Assembly: GCA_941918925.1 (NCBI GenBank)
Contig: OW799235.1
Coordinates: 18,980,701 to 19,044,700 of the forward strand
Source: Phyto melanocephala
Taxonomy: Eukaryota > Arthropoda > Insecta > Diptera > Rhinophoridae
Direction: 5' to 3'
Length of the DNA: 64,000 nucleotides
A program made the translations under genes and the position numbers. Position 1 is the stretch's first letter. Every line of letters begins with the position of its first letter. The notes beneath the pieces were generated by a model, which made no database searches, was not told where the DNA came from, and saw only the letters and a program-made list of their open reading frames with translations. Shown here one piece after another: positions 11,258 through 22,340 of the stretch.

Positions 11258-12904
11258 CCCATTTTGTACCAGCGGTCGAGATTTCGACCATAATCTTTTG
11301 CTGTTTTTCATTAAATAGTTAGAAATATTTGGAAGTGGAATAAAATTAATTTATATTATAACTAAGTTTGTCGTATTGGCTATCCGACCTGAACCTTTTT
11401 ACCCCCCCTAACCCCTTTTAAATTTTCACCTGAGAGGACAATAAAATAAACTAAAAATAGACAACTTTTAAACTAGTTGTAACTACTTACAAAAAATAGA
11501 AAAATAAAAAAGTTTTATCTTTTTAAATAGACAACATTTCGAATAAATTTCAATGTGCACAAACTAGTTATGTCAGCTACTCAAACTTACCCTCAGACAG
11601 CCTTGAACTTAGCTGGTCGAGATCTCGACCACTGGGATAATAGAGCACCAACATTTTTTGTAATCCTATCAATTTTTTTTTTTTTTTTTTTGATTACAAA
11701 TTGATAAGAATGTGTATATTTTCCAATTAATATTATTTATATTCTGTTGTAGTCAATTTCATCGGGTTGTTTGGTTCATCGAAAGGGTACCTTTATCAAT
11801 TCCAACCATATGGTGGTGCATCAGACATGAATGACAAACAACTTGTCCTTGGTGCTAGCGTGGTTATGAGTCTATTTTGGTTTGTGAGTATCCTAGACAA
11901 TATACCGTTCATTTCGACAATTTTTTTACCGGATACCGCTTGCTTTGTATTCTAAAAAAAAAAAGTTTTTGTGCAACTAGAACAATCAGAGCAAACAGAC
12001 CAGTAGGAGCAAGCCTAAAACAAAATTACCACGACATGATATGGACTTCGCATTCGATCAGGAACATAAGATTGCATTGGTTCGGCGGGGAGACAATGCG
12101 GAAGTCACTTTGGCTACGAACTATAATCAGATGGATCCTATTAGAAATGTAATACGATATGATAGAAAGCAAAAAAAAAAAAAAGGATCGCTGCACCTTA
12201 AGCCAACCTTTTTGCTAATTATAATAAGTTTATGGGCGGAGTTGACTTGCATGATAATGACATTGCTTAATTGCTGACAAAACCAATTAGAAGCCATGAG
12301 TCAAATCGATTTTGAGATCTCGATAACAAAAACTCTGTTGTTATCTGTCGAACCGGTAGCAGGCACCGTAATTACTTAGTCCGAGGAAGAAAATTGATGT
12401 GATGACGATTTCGAAGACCGCCTAAAATCATTTCCCAAAATAAAAGGAATGCACATGTCTAAGTCCGTTAAGGTCTGCTACCGCGAATGCAAAATATGTA
12501 AGAAGTATACTGCCTTTACTTACACTAAGTGCAACATAAAGTTAATACGATATATATATATATATGGGTAATTGCTTCAAGGACTACCACAAAAATTTAA
12601 AATAATATTTTTTATACAATAAATAAAAGAAAAAAAAATAATAATTTTGTTGGCGTTCCCGTTTATACTATAGAAAAAAAAATATTATTGTTTTCACTTA
12701 TTGAGCTTACTTTATATCATATCAAGCAAAATTTTTATTGCTCTAATTATCCCAGCGGTCGAGATCTCGACCAGCAATTTTCTTGGGTAATCACCATCAG
12801 AAAAAAAAATAAAAAATCAAATAACAATTTTTGGTCCATATATAACTATCCATGAAAATTTTATTAAGATATTTACACATTTATGTACTCTGGTACAAAA
12901 TGGG
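11258..12904 (+). mobile_element. piggyBac-family element, 5'-deleted
   Basis: 1,647 bp bounded by TTAA on both sides (11254-11257 and 12905-12908), the diagnostic piggyBac target. Terminal inverted repeats CCCATTTTGTACCAG (left) and CCCATTTTGTACCAG (complement of the right end). Three copies of a 16-bp near-palindrome, GGTCGAGATCTCGACC, lie at 11274-11289 (one mismatch), 11615-11630 and 12757-12772. The latter two sit in a 26-bp inverted pair, TTATCCCA...GGTCGAGATC, and probably act as sub-terminal transposase-binding repeats. Confidence 0.9.
11762..12555 (+). pseudogene. piggyBac transposase, C-terminal half, frameshifted
   Basis: Three overlapping open frames together encode the second half of a piggyBac transposase in order. 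First comes a GYLYQFQPYGGAS strand, then VLGASVV, then YTVHFDNFFTG with the second catalytic aspartate region. These are followed by SFCATRTIRANR, EVTLATNYNQMDP, and ANYNKFMGGVDLHDND (about 12210-12260) with the third catalytic aspartate in GGVD. The end is a cysteine-rich tail, CYRECKICKKYTAF...KCN (about 12475-12540), the RING/PHD-like C-terminal finger. Homopolymer runs (A8-A12 at 11955 and 12170) coincide with frame changes. The first half of a usual ~600-residue protein is absent: only about 120 bp separate the left sub-terminal repeat from the first transposase motif. Not functional. Confidence 0.85.
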
Positions 12905-12908
12905 TTAA

Positions 12909-13840
12909 AAAGACTGCTAAAATTTTAAAGCGTTTTCAACCCGCAGAAAATAATAAAAAAAAGTATGCCCATCCCTGTCGGAAGTTTTAGTTTCCAAGTA
13001 AATTTTTTCTCCTCAGTTTAACCACAATATTCTAGTTTTTAGCTTAAATAAATTTCCTTTAAATTCCTAATTAAAAATTTTATAATTTTTACTATTGCTG
13101 TGATATTTGTTTTCAGTAATTTGCATTTTTTGTTTTACCTCTTGGTTGCAAAAATTTCAATTTTCAGCAAATTTGCGATAAATTAAAGAACATTACCGCA
13201 TAAAAATTTAATCAAATTATATGCACCCGCTGCTAGTTGATTTAAAAACTATTTAGCATAATACCTGTGTGTGTGTCTGTGTGTGTGTATTTAGCATATT
13301 CACATGCTGTGCAAAATAGTCATGAAAGAAAGATTTTATGAAATTACTTACAAATGTGAGTGTGTGTGCGTGCATATCGATGTTTTAATAATGACGTTCC
13401 ACTGAAAGAAACAATAAATTAAATGTGTGTTTTTTTTTAATATTTTTGTGTAAAAGGAGAATTTTATATAAGACCTGTAGCAAACGTTGTGACAGTCTCC
13501 GGTTGGTTTTTATTATAAACAGTTTGCAGTTTACAAATTTAAAAGACACTTAAAATATAAAAAGTTTGAGTTTTTTACAACTTATAACATGTGCATAAAT
13601 TTATATAATCAGGATAAAAATCATTCATACCAATTGCTTAGTATTTTCTGTTTTCGGGATTGTTAGTTTAATTTTATAAAAGCCTTGCAGTGCATGATTC
13701 GTAATTGAACCACTGTGAATTGAGTTTTCTGATTGTTTATGGAATTGATAGTGGCCAATTTTTTTTTTCAGACTTTATTTAAAGGAATAAACTGTACTAA
13801 ATACTTAAACTGTTCTCTAATGACTATCTTGACAATAACA
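12909..13840. other. AT-rich stretch without recognised gene
   Basis: A (GT)n run lies at about 13265-13290. Nothing else recognised. Confidence 0.5.
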
Positions 13841-14850
13841 AGTAAGAGTGCTATATTCGGCCGAATCTGATAATACCCTTCATCGTCATGTACTTAGGTA
13901 AATCCCACATCGTAGCTTAATCTAGATTTCATGTTATACGCCATTTTTTCTTTACTATTTCCAACGTCATCCTTGATTTTTAATTTTCTCGTAGTAAACT
14001 GTATTCTTCTAGTCAAGACCTTTCATTTGATACCCATATTGATAGGGTTAAGAAAAAAATTTTCCGCCAATGTGTTTTAGACGCCATCTTTAATTTTAAA
14101 TTTTTTTAATAATTAACGGTATTCTACTGGTCAAGCCTTTTTATTTAATACCAATATGGTGAGGGTAAAAGAACTTACATTTTAAAATACCAGATTTGAT
14201 CCATATATAAATTTAATCTTCGCCATTTTAATGTGGCGGCCATCATCAATTTTAATTTTATATTGCGCTAGTTAAGTCCTTTCAGATGATATCAATATTG
14301 ACTCTCTTTGTTGAAGCTGAAAAGAATTGGTTTTCGTTTGTAAATTTTTGAAATGTATATATAAAAAAAGTTTTTTTGCCTATAACTTTACCAATTAGCA
14401 CATTGATTCAAAATTTTTTTACGAATATCTCTAGACGTATATTACATCTACAAATATTAAATTATTCTATGGCTGAAAAATTTGAATTTTGGTTGTAAAA
14501 ATATGGGAACAAACAAAGGCAATCGCCTTTATTAGCTCATATCTCAGAAAGTTATAAGGCGATTTTGCTGAATTTGAATAGCGATTCATTACCGGATATT
14601 TCCAAAAGATTGTTACCATACACAAGTCTTAAGAACATTTGGTTGCTTTTAAAAGTTGATTTCAACAAACACACGGACGTTCGCACAGACATACAGGCGG
14701 ATATGTCTTAGTCGGCTCCTCTATTCATAAGGTTTCAGAAAATATATTCTTTATGGAGTTGGAAATGAATATTGTAGAAATTACAAACGGAATGACAAAG
14801 CCATACATATACATAAACGCTTTTACACTGTCGAGTGAAGGGTGTAAAAA
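13841..14850 (+). mobile_element. DINE-1/mini-me-like element
   Basis: Complete plus-strand copy. The 5' end is CAAGTAAGAGTGCTATATTC, followed by GGCCGAAT and GATAATACCC. The 3' part carries CACAGACATACAGGCGGA (a short GTCY/GACR tract), then the core TTTCAGAAAATATATTCTTT, then a GTGAAGGGTGTAAAAAT end. Non-coding. Confidence 0.65.
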
Positions 14851-15137
14851 TAAAATATTTGAATACAAGCTTTTTTAGAGATTTTTTCATGATCGTAGTT
14901 ATGACACTTAAGGTGAATTCACCCATTTGTTTTGAACAAAATTTTTTCCGGAGAATAAAATATTCTACTGAGAGTTTTCTGCAGAACGATTCACCCATTT
15001 CAGAAATTTTGTAAGAAAAAACAAAGCTGCCATATAATATAAAAATGCAAACAGTTCTATAAAGTGGCAGCACCGCTAGCGAAATATGTAAATAAATACA
15101 AACGAAAATTATTTCATTAAAATATGTGTGAAGAAAA

Positions 15138-15424
15138 TGTCGGATAGAAGAAAACTAAAATTATTATTTTTAATTGAATTGCATAAAGTCAATTTGTTTG
15201 CAAAAGAAATTTATTTTTGTATAATAAATGTACTGACACTGTGTGATGTGGCAACCAAATTCAATTTTCATATAAATATTGAAAAAAGGCATCCCAATTC
15301 AGTTTCTTCTGAACAAGAATTAAAATTAAACCAATTGAAGAAAAAACTTTCTGAACAAAATAATCTCTCTCTCTCTCTCTCTCTCTCAAAAGTAAGACGT
15401 CAATCTCAATATAAAAAAAATTAG
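15138..15424 (+). pseudogene. Short frame inside the Harbinger-like element
   Basis: Starts MSDRRKLKLLFLIELHK in a good context (AAAATGTC), runs 95 codons through a (CT)n run and ends at 15424. The charged and leucine-rich start followed by nothing recognisable suggests the N-terminal stub of a Harbinger transposase or accessory protein joined to non-coding sequence. The C-terminal SLSLSLS stretch is only the translated (CT)n. Identity is a guess from the element type; no DDE motif is present. Confidence 0.35.
15364..15387. repeat. (CT)n microsatellite
   Basis: About 12 CT dinucleotides. Confidence 0.9.
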
Positions 15425-15460
15425 TTCTGAACTAAAATTTTATGGGTGAATCCAGCTTTA

Positions 15461-17348
15461 TTCTCTCAACAATGAATATATATTTACATACACATATTTT
15501 GTAAACAAACAAAGAATTGTTTTTAGTATAACAAAAAATAACAACAAATTTTGCAATAAAGTAAGAGCATTTGAAGCAACTGCAGCAGATTAATTTGTCA
15601 TTGCGGTTGCATTGGTACATGATTTAAAAGCTTTCAGTGTTTTAGTAGCTTAGCTAATTAAAAACTAAGTAATTTAAATAGTTTTTTTTTCAGTGTAATT
15701 ACATTCTCTCTACTTTGAATTATTTACGTCATGCACAAAAACACACCAACAAACTAAAACACACAAACCAACAAAAACAGACAAACAAACTTATCAATTT
15801 TCTATCGCTATACACAATGCAACACTTTAACACACTTCATTACATTCGACTACTTTTCACATCCGCTATTCCGTTTAAATCCATTTCCTTTTTCTTAAAA
15901 AAATTAAAAAAGAAAAACAACAACAAAAACGAAAAACGCCAAAAAATATTTTTTTACGAAACCTTAAGTTAAGAGGAAACCTAAATCACTTAGAATGTGA
16001 AACATGCATTAGTTGGTGTTGTGGCAACCCCTGCTATTTAAAATTTTCCAGTCACGCATTAAATTCCATTTCAACGTAGTTTTAGTCGCGATATTTTTAT
16101 TTTTAAGCTTTTCACAGCACGACTGCATTAAGGCATGCAATTCGCATTTCCTCAGTCACCATTCAGCTTATAGAATTTTTCTGCGGTTTTTATTTTTTTT
16201 TTTGTTGAAACAATTCAAGCGCATATTGTAAGTTTGCTTTAAAAATTACTATTTTTTGTAAGTGTGTTTTAGTGAGTTCCAAATATATTACGTGGCAAAT
16301 AGTTTACCTGTGAATTTTTTGTTTTTTACAATCAGACTTATTACTTGTGTTGCCACTTTATATGGAACCACAAAAAACTAATTTCATTCAGTTTTATTTA
16401 AGGAATTTTTTTTTAATTTCTCTTCAGCTATTTAAGTTAGTTTTTTGAAATTTTGGTTTCAAATTGGCAATCTATTCTTTGTATTCCATGCTGCCCAGTC
16501 GGTGGTTGTATTCGCTATAGCAAATTGTATGATTTAATGCACTAGTGCTGTTGAAAGCTTAATAAATGTAAAAATAGCTATGGCTCTTTTGGTCTGCGAA
16601 GTGTAGAACCTTTGTATTTGGTTTTTTTAAGTGGGACTGATTTTTGCAGTCAACATTGCACATTTCAAACTTGTTTCTGTTATTGGTATTGCACTGCATA
16701 CTGTTGCTTAGGCCAGCTTCTTTCCCCTCAATTTTTGAGTGATTTTAGCCTTTGTTTCTTAACTCTATGCGCATGTGGCCACAAGTAGATGCCATGAGCA
16801 TACTTGAACGCATTCATTGGGGTCTCGTTTTATACGTTGGCATACTTGAGTTGCATTACAAACTATGACATTAAGAACAATGTTAAAAATCAAAGACGAT
16901 AATACACACCTTTAACTGATTCCCCGGTTATTAAGAGGTTTGTCCTACACGATTGTTTCTAAGACTTTTAAATATAGCGATTGAAATAACGAAATAAATA
17001 TTTTTAAACACCTTTGCATGCAAAAGTATCGAATGTTTTTTAAAAATTGGTAAACATCATTTGTAAGGGAATTTTTTTTCAGTGTATTTCTACACTATCA
17101 TCATGTAGGTATTGGTAATAGTCTGTTCACGATTTCTGTAATCGAAATCCATCATGAACTTTCCGGAAGTTTGACAGAACAACTTTTTAATATGTGCGCT
17201 ATAATCTGGTTCAGTTCTCTAGTTTAGAAATTTCCTAGACTCTCTTTTGTTTTAGAATATAGGTGCCCATTTCATCAAACAATTGTTTGAAACTCCACCT
17301 CTTTTATTTTTATATTCTTTAATTTGGTCGCCCGTGAGACACTGACGA
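15461..17348. other. AT-rich stretch without recognised gene
   Basis: No protein family, terminal repeat or convincing exon seen in nearly 1.9 kb. Confidence 0.5.
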
Positions 17349-17465
17349 TTAAAGAGTGCTGATAATGAAACCGTAGCTGGTTTCAAAAAATGCATTCCAC
17401 CTGACTGGTGTCGGGATAAAAACTTACTTTTCCAAGTTTATTCTTTCATTATTACAAATAAAGCA
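17349..17465 (+). repeat. Unclassified dispersed repeat, copy 2
   Basis: Diverged copy of 4103-4215, same orientation. Similarity starts near AAAGAGTGCTGATAATGAAA and fades into A-rich sequence. See copy 1. Confidence 0.55.
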
Positions 17466-17915
17466 AAAAAAAAAAATATTTTATATAAAAATGAGAAATT
17501 TAAAAAATGCACTTGAGCCAGTTTAAAAAAATATTTTATTTTTAAAAAGTCAAATTTAATACCAAAGACATACAACAGGGTTAATTTTCATTAAAAGTCC
17601 TAATTCAAATCAACTTATGAAGTATCCCCATCCCAATGTGTATTAGATTTCACGTAAATGCACTAAATCATATTGAATTTATACTGAATTTAACAATTTC
17701 AATACGGCAACACGGTCGGCAATCAAACAAAAAATTAAAGAAATCAAAAATGTAAAATAAAAATATATTCGATATGTTGAACTTTTTTACATATTTTTTG
17801 GAATCGCTTTTTTGTTTAAGTGAAAGTTTTCCTTAATACCGGTATCGTCCATCGTAAGCACGGCACTCTCCCAAAAAGTGCTATAACGGTCCTTTAAAAA
17901 AATACCATATACATA

Positions 17916-18835
17916 AAGGGTGTTTTTTTAAGCCCGATAGAACTTGAAACTGTAAAAAATAACACAAAAACTTAAATTGTAATCAAAATTTTTTTTTTAT
18001 TCGAAAGATCAATACGTGACATTAACATTTGAAAATGATTTCGGGCATATGGGCACCGCGGCTGTTCTTGACGAAGCGCATTCTGGACGTCCAATTTTGG
18101 CCCACTTTTTCGAGCACTGCTGGCCGTATGTCACGAATAACACGAACAATGCTGGCCTCCAAGGCGTCAATTGTTGCTGGTTTATCAGCATAAACCAGTG
18201 ACTTCACGTAGCCCCACAGGAAATAATCGAGAGGTGTCAAATCGCACGACCTTGGAGGCCAATTGACAGGTCCATTTCTCGAAATCAACTTATCGCCAAA
18301 TTTTGATTTCAATAAGTCCATGGTTGCGTTCGCCGTATGGCACGTAGCGCCATCCTGTTGAAACCACATCTCCTCCGGATCAATGTCATCCATATTTTCA
18401 AACAAAAAATCATTGATCATGGTGCGGTAACGATCTCCATTGACCGTAACGCGAGCTCCGGCCTCATTTTTGAAGAAATAAGGTCCGATGATGCCACCAG
18501 CGTGAAAACCGCACCAAACGGTGCATTTTTCTGGATGTAATGAAGTCTGCAGGGTCTCTTGTGGATTGGTCTCGCTCCATATGCGGCAATTTTGCTTATT
18601 AACAAACCCGTTAAGCCAAAAATGCGCCTCATCGCTGAACAAAATTTTGCGATAAAATTGGACGTCCAGAATGCGCTTCGTCAAGAACAGCCGCGGTGCC
18701 CATATGCCCGAAATCATTTTCAAATGTTAATGTCACATATTGATCTTTCGAATAAAAAAAAATTTTGATTACAATTTAATTTTTTGTGTTATTTTTTACA
18801 ATTTCAAGTTCTATCGGGCTTAAAAAAACACCCTT
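17916..18835 (-). mobile_element. Palindromic DD41D mariner derivative
   Basis: 920 bp bounded by TA (17914-17915, 18836-18837). Its inverted repeats are unusually long: 17916-18098 and 18654-18835 (about 182 bp each) match with only a few differences, beginning AAGGGTGTTTTTTTAAGCCC. The arms include the last ~20 transposase codons. The 5' half of the gene has therefore been replaced by an inverted copy of the 3' end. Confidence 0.9.
18022..18723 (-). pseudogene. Mariner (DD41D) transposase catalytic domain, 5' replaced
   Basis: A 233-codon open frame with an intact catalytic domain. The first aspartate (residue 31) is in LFSDEAHFWLNG, the second (124) in WFQQDGATCHTA and the third (166) in DLTPLDYFLWG. 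The spacings are 92 and 41 residues, the DD41D signature described for rosa-type mariners of flies. VWCGF...GGIIGPYFF and VNGDRYRTMIN lie between. The C-terminus ends near MPEIIFKC. Residues 1-21, including the apparent start MKMISGIWAPRLF, are the antisense reading of the gene's own 3' end, supplied by the inverted arm. The real N-terminal ~130 residues with the helix-turn-helix domains are missing, so DNA recognition should be lost although the frame is uninterrupted. The intact frame and near-identical arms suggest a fairly recent rearrangement. Confidence 0.85.
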
Positions 18836-18837
18836 TA

Positions 18838-19841
18838 CATACCTACATACATATGAATTATAACCTTCATGAAAATATACCATTTAACCTACGAACTTCC
18901 ACAATTCCCTTTCGCTTATTTCAGAGTGTCCTTCTGCCATCTCAACTTGTAGCAACATGCTCAGATTTGTGTTTGCTAGTGCATTTACAATTTTTACATT
19001 ATGAAGCAGTTTTGGCAAAAGTAATTTCAGCTTTCTTGGAAATAAATATGTAGGTATTTTTCACCTATAGCATAGCTGATATTTGTACGTTTTGCCTTCT
19101 ATCCATTTGATCTCGTTGACAAACAAACAGCTGTTTACTAAATGCAAAAACTGTCCTCTGTCACAGCAAAATTCTAATCTGTGTTAGTGAGATTCTAATG
19201 CAAGTTAACGCTGTCGTCTGTCTGTGGTATAAGACTGCAAAATTTATTAAAAATTTTCCGTTTTCAGCGTTTACTGCATTTTTGTCAGTTCTTTACACCC
19301 AAAACAGTTTCTTGTATTAAATTTTAAGGGAAATCTTTACGCTTATTTTTTCTTTTAACTTACAAATAGCAAATTGAGTGTGAACTGCATTATTTTACAT
19401 TTTAAAAACCCAAAACAATTTTTCGAGACTAAATTTTTATAAACATCTGTAAGCTTACTTTTTTATAGCACTGTACCTTAAAATTCTCTCACCAATATGG
19501 TTGCAAAACATTTTTGCTCATCTATGTTTTGGAATGTTGGCTTTCTTAGAATTGGGAGGGCAATTTGTTGGCATCCAGAAGGTGAAATGGAGAAGGAGAA
19601 GGAAAGGAGAAGAAGAAATGTCAATGATGTGTGGCTACCTAGTTTAATTATCTCAAGGGCTATGTTAAATAATCCGGAGCCTGGTTCATTTTAAGAAGGC
19701 AGCAGCGCTTAATATTTCGCTGATTCAAACACTATTTATTTAAAAAAAAAAAATTTTTGTATGTTGATCTACAGGTGAGATAAGAAAAATACAAAACCTT
19801 GTTTTTTAAGCCCTTAACAAAACACCATAAAAATATAAAGC
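18838..19841. other. AT-rich stretch without recognised gene
   Basis: No gene or repeat boundary recognised. Confidence 0.5.
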
Positions 19842-20690
19842 AAGTAAATTTGATGTCCTTTTATAGCACAGAACTTATTATTTTGTTATTAACAGTAATC
19901 GCTATGGAATAATATTTTTTTACTAAAATATCCATCGCTTTCTTTGTATAACTTCAATATGGAAAATGTTTTCGTAAATTTTGACTTTCAATGAAAGTGG
20001 AAGGCATGTTAATAAAGTTTCTGTTGATAAATACAACTTAGATATTTCAATATAGACCTTTATTCTTCCAAAGACTTTATTCATTGAGAAATTTTATAAT
20101 TTATAATTATTATAATTATAATAAAACGTTATATGGGAGGTGGGCGTAAAAGTGGGCGTATTACATGTCTTATCCGTAAATACAAAGCCTTTGACCAAAA
20201 AACAATGATTGCAAAATTTCAAAATCATACATCTAATTTTGTCAGACTTACTACGTTTTAAATTTTGAATATACCGAAAAATAAACTGTGCGGCATAAAT
20301 TTTTGTACATTTTGATCTATAACTACTTTCCTAATGCATAGATTGAGACAATTTTCAGAGAAAATATTGCTACTACTAAGGAAATATACATTCGCAGTTT
20401 TATGGCTCTACGTTAATGCGTTTAGACACAATTGCATTTTATTCGGTGTTGGAAGGACACGGTTTTTTTTGCCATACTCTTGCATTACGAGCTATAAATC
20501 ACTACCTAGTATTCCGATTCAGACCATTTTCAATACCAAACAAGCCTTGTGTATAAGAAAATATTCGGAAAAAATTTGATTCCCTTTACTTTTGCGGTCC
20601 GACCTCTATCGTGCTTCCAACAGACGGACAGACGGACATATCTCCGATTCATGGGTATTTCGATGTGGTGGGTATAGAAACAAAAGGTAA
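19842..20690 (+). mobile_element. DINE-like element, 5'-truncated, without the mariner MITE
   Basis: Matches the 3' two-thirds of 34619-36497: ATCGCTATGGAATAAT, then TTGTATAACTTCAATATGG, then the TTATATGGGAGGTGGGCGTA block, then CAGACGGACAGACGGACATA and a GGGTATAGAA end. At 19947-19948 it has a single TA where the other copies carry the MITE, so it shows the pre-insertion site. Confidence 0.7.
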
Positions 20691-21715
20691 TTTAATTTCA
20701 ATGTTTACGTGTAACCATTTTTATTTAAATAAAACAATGTTTTCCAAAGGTAAAAAATAGTCGTAAAACTACTAACCCGGCAACACTGGTTACCACATTC
20801 ATACATATATTCAGTGTACTCCGCATATATTAGTTTTAATAGATTTGACACGCTGTTTTTGTGTATTTTTCTACTTCTTTTCTTTTGCATCACATAAAAT
20901 TGATTTAATGGATTTTGCAGTTTATTTAAGTAGTCGTGGTTTTCCGCATCTTCCCTTTCATTATATATCCTTGACTGCATGTTAATAGAAATGCAAAGGG
21001 TAAGTGTTTTATGTAATTTGTCATAAAGTTTAATGGCGATTGATAAAAAAAAAGAATAAGTGTTGGAATGTTAAGAGGGGAAAATTTGGCTTAAACGAAA
21101 GATAAGTTAATAGTAATTTTTGTTTTGCATTTTGTGGAAATTAGCGGAAAACTTGTAGCAACGAAGATATGTTTATAAAAAAATTAGTATTAAATATTTT
21201 TTAATTAAATAATAATAATTATTATAGTTTTAAGTACACAATATAAAAGAACAATTTTTAAGGATTGAAGGAATTTAAAAAAAAAAAAGTTTTTCTAATG
21301 ATAATAAAGTACACGGTAAAATTTTTTAATTAGTTGAATAATCGATTTATTTATACATTTGAATTATATTTATTGTTTATTGAAATAACCTTTTTAATTG
21401 ATGTTTGGGCGATTCAAGCGGTATGCTTTCAAGTCATATTGCCATAATGTGCTCATGTTTTATACTAGTTTATACAATTTGTTGTTGTACTTCAAAGAAA
21501 AAAGTTCTAAGACTTTTTATTCCATGTTTGTTGTTTTTTGTCATAACTTTTAACGGACGGCTGAACGGACGAAACTTTTTATTCACTCGGCGTTGTCATT
21601 GATATATGGTATATGTGTGCAATATTATGTTAGTATGACTTTGCCTATTGTTAGTTGTCTAATTTGTAACTTGTAGACACAAACTGCTTGTATCTTCACC
21701 GCGTACTGACGTTAT
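20691..21715. other. AT-rich stretch without recognised gene
   Basis: No family recognised in the short frames present. Confidence 0.5.
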
Positions 21716-22110
21716 CTCGATAAAAAAAATAGCTCGTGGTCTTTGACAGGTGCTTCGGATAATCGTATTTCTAAGTCATCTTTATACTCAAAGCAGCCTG
21801 GCATTTCTTCCTTAGCTGTGAATAAAATGTCTTGTCGTTCTCTCTCATTAAGCTGTTATAAGAATTTTTCTCTTAACTTCAATATAGCTTTGAAAACACG
21901 TTTTGTGACATTTTGAATTTTGCTGCCATCACCTGTACTAAAGAGGTAAGCTGCCTTGCGTATTAAAAGTATATTGCGAGAAAAGGCTAATCGATAAGGT
22001 ACGACGAAGGGACCTTGCCAGAGTAAAATTTTCAGTACAGGCCAAAACGTGAATTAGAGTCCTAATTTAATGTTTTGGGTTTTTGACACCTTACGCTACT
22101 TACATATCTC
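21716..22110 (-). pseudogene. Unrecognised protein-coding relic
   Basis: The minus strand keeps one long frame with only a few stops over about 130 codons. Readable pieces, in order, are LYDEICK, then FTFWPVLKILLWQGPFVV, then AFSRNILLIRKAAYLFSTGD, then TKRVFKAILKLREKFL, then LNERERQDILFTAKEEMPGC, then FEYKDDLEIRLSEAPVKDHE. The composition (mixed charged and hydrophobic, few low-complexity runs) is unlike the flanking AT-rich DNA, so I think it was once coding. I cannot assign a family. It could be part of a transposon protein or an exon of a decayed or live host gene. No start codon, splice pair or terminal repeat identified. Confidence 0.4.
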
Positions 22111-22218
22111 GTCGTATAATCTACATCACATTATCGGTAATTTTCTTTTGTTTCATAAGCTGTGTTTGACACTTTAGAACTTTGTCTTTGTGTTAGCGTG
22201 TTTTCACATAAAAATAAA

Positions 22219-22340
22219 ATGGATGAACATAAAATTGCCAAAATTATTGAAAATTATTTTCTGGTGGATGTGCCGGATGATTAAAGAGAGGCGTATGAGG
22301 ATTATTTTGTAATTGGTAGTTAAGATGAAGATTCAAAATA
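22219..22340 (+). pseudogene. Short acidic frame, unrecognised
   Basis: An ATG in good context (AAAATGGATG) opens MDEHKIAKIIENYFLVDVPD, then a TAA, then the same frame goes on with REAYEDYFVIGS and another stop. It lies 110 bases from, and divergent to, the relic at 21716-22110. Two in-frame stops make it a relic if it was ever coding. Identity unknown. Confidence 0.25.

Larger units (their letters stand above)
14911..15457 (+). mobile_element. PIF/Harbinger-like element, deletion derivative
   Basis: 547 bp with imperfect inverted repeats AGGTGAATTCACCCAT (left) and AGCTGGATTCACCCAT (complement of the right end). Flanked by TTA on both sides (14908-14910 and 15458-15460), the 3-bp target of this superfamily. 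The interior contains one short frame, described separately. Confidence 0.7.

Noticed and set aside
18016..18768. Several other frames overlapping the mariner (both strands)
   Set aside because: Shadows of the transposase frame in other phases; their motifs have no family match.
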